Shown here one piece after another: positions 6,521 through 6,752 of a stretch of DNA of 6,752 bases (position 1 is the first letter of the stretch; every line of letters starts with the position of its first letter). The stretch is from Alphaproteobacteria bacterium (lineage in GTDB: Bacteria > Pseudomonadota > Alphaproteobacteria > RF32 > CAG-239). The notes beneath the pieces were generated by a model. The model was not told where the DNA came from, made no database searches, and saw only the letters and a program-made list of their open reading frames with translations. The stretch covers positions 1 through 6,752 of the forward strand of contig JAGCRL010000191.1 in NCBI GenBank assembly GCA_017964705.1, in the 5' to 3' direction. The position numbers were made by a program, and so were the translations under genes.

Positions 6521-6752
6521 TTAACTTAGAATGCTACTAATTTTTGCAATAATTTTATAAGTTGTAGAACAATCAAAAGGATACAGTTTTACTTTGGCAA
6601 CAGAGACGCCTAAAAAATCGACATATTCATCTTCTGGCATTCTTTCTAACTTGTCTCTGTCTGTGCACAATTCTATGCATAAAGAAATTTTTTCATGTCT
6701 TTTAGCATTAATAGGAAAAATACCTAAATTTCTAATCTCTATCTTGCCAAAA
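6521..6752 (-). CDS. alr: C-terminal end of a probable alanine racemase (partial, divergent)
   Basis: The last 76 codons of a leftward gene are present; its start lies beyond the right edge. The end pattern E-Y-V-D-F-L-G, then Y-K-I-I-A-K-I-S-S, matches the close of alanine racemases (typically D-x-V-E-x-x-G, then IAYEILTSIS). The distance from the K-I-S-L segment to F-L-G (27 residues) also fits. Alanine racemase is a PLP enzyme making D-alanine for peptidoglycan, and I recall alr as a frequent upstream neighbour of the mlaE-mlaF-radA block in alphaproteobacteria. However, the usual G-R-x-S-M-D active-site-proximal motif reads E-K-I-S-L-C, and the preceding segment (F-P-I-N-A-K-R-H) is unlike the family. 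Either the protein is an eroded or respecialised Alr, or the match is coincidental. The catalytic Lys and Tyr regions are outside the window. Confidence 0.5.
   Translation of the reverse strand, partial: FGKIEIRNLGIFPINAKRHEKISLCIELCTDRDKLERMPEDEYVDFLGVSVAKVKLYPFDCSTTYKIIAKISSILS

Overview
The window looks like a housekeeping stretch from an AT-rich alphaproteobacterium. The tyrosyl-tRNA synthetase and the gene order MlaE-type permease, MlaF-type ATPase, RadA and CvpA fit that class. The base composition (by eye well below 40% GC) suggests a host-associated or gut lineage rather than a free-living, GC-rich one. The class is inferred from protein character and gene order; the lineage is not established.

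Layout, left to right. Positions 1-100 hold no convincing gene. A leftward gene (101-1135) encodes a clearly divergent anhydro-N-acetylmuramic acid kinase (AnmK) homologue. It diverges from the rightward tyrS (1214-2467) across a 78-bp promoter region. Next comes a 279-bp convergent interval. It holds a 165-bp stretch with an open but ATG-poor frame and no identity I can assign, then a strong symmetrical hairpin that can terminate transcription from both sides. The rest is a tight leftward operon, read from the right edge: the C-terminal end of a probable divergent alanine racemase (6521-6752), mlaE (5688-6479), mlaF (4907-5674), radA (3532-4905) and cvpA (2747-3520). The last four genes are spaced by 13, 1 and 11 bases. 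The mlaF ribosome-binding site overlaps the mlaE stop codon, and the radA site lies inside the end of mlaF.

The genes cover envelope lipid transport (MlaE/MlaF), cell-wall precursor recycling and supply (AnmK-like, Alr-like), recombination and repair (RadA), a membrane protein of unclear role (CvpA) and translation (TyrS). Most of this is conserved core. The points worth a second look are the eroded active-site motifs in both cell-wall proteins and the unexplained 165 bases between tyrS and the terminator. I saw no mobile element, CRISPR array, tRNA, rRNA or defence-type system, and nothing that clearly amounts to a new biological system.
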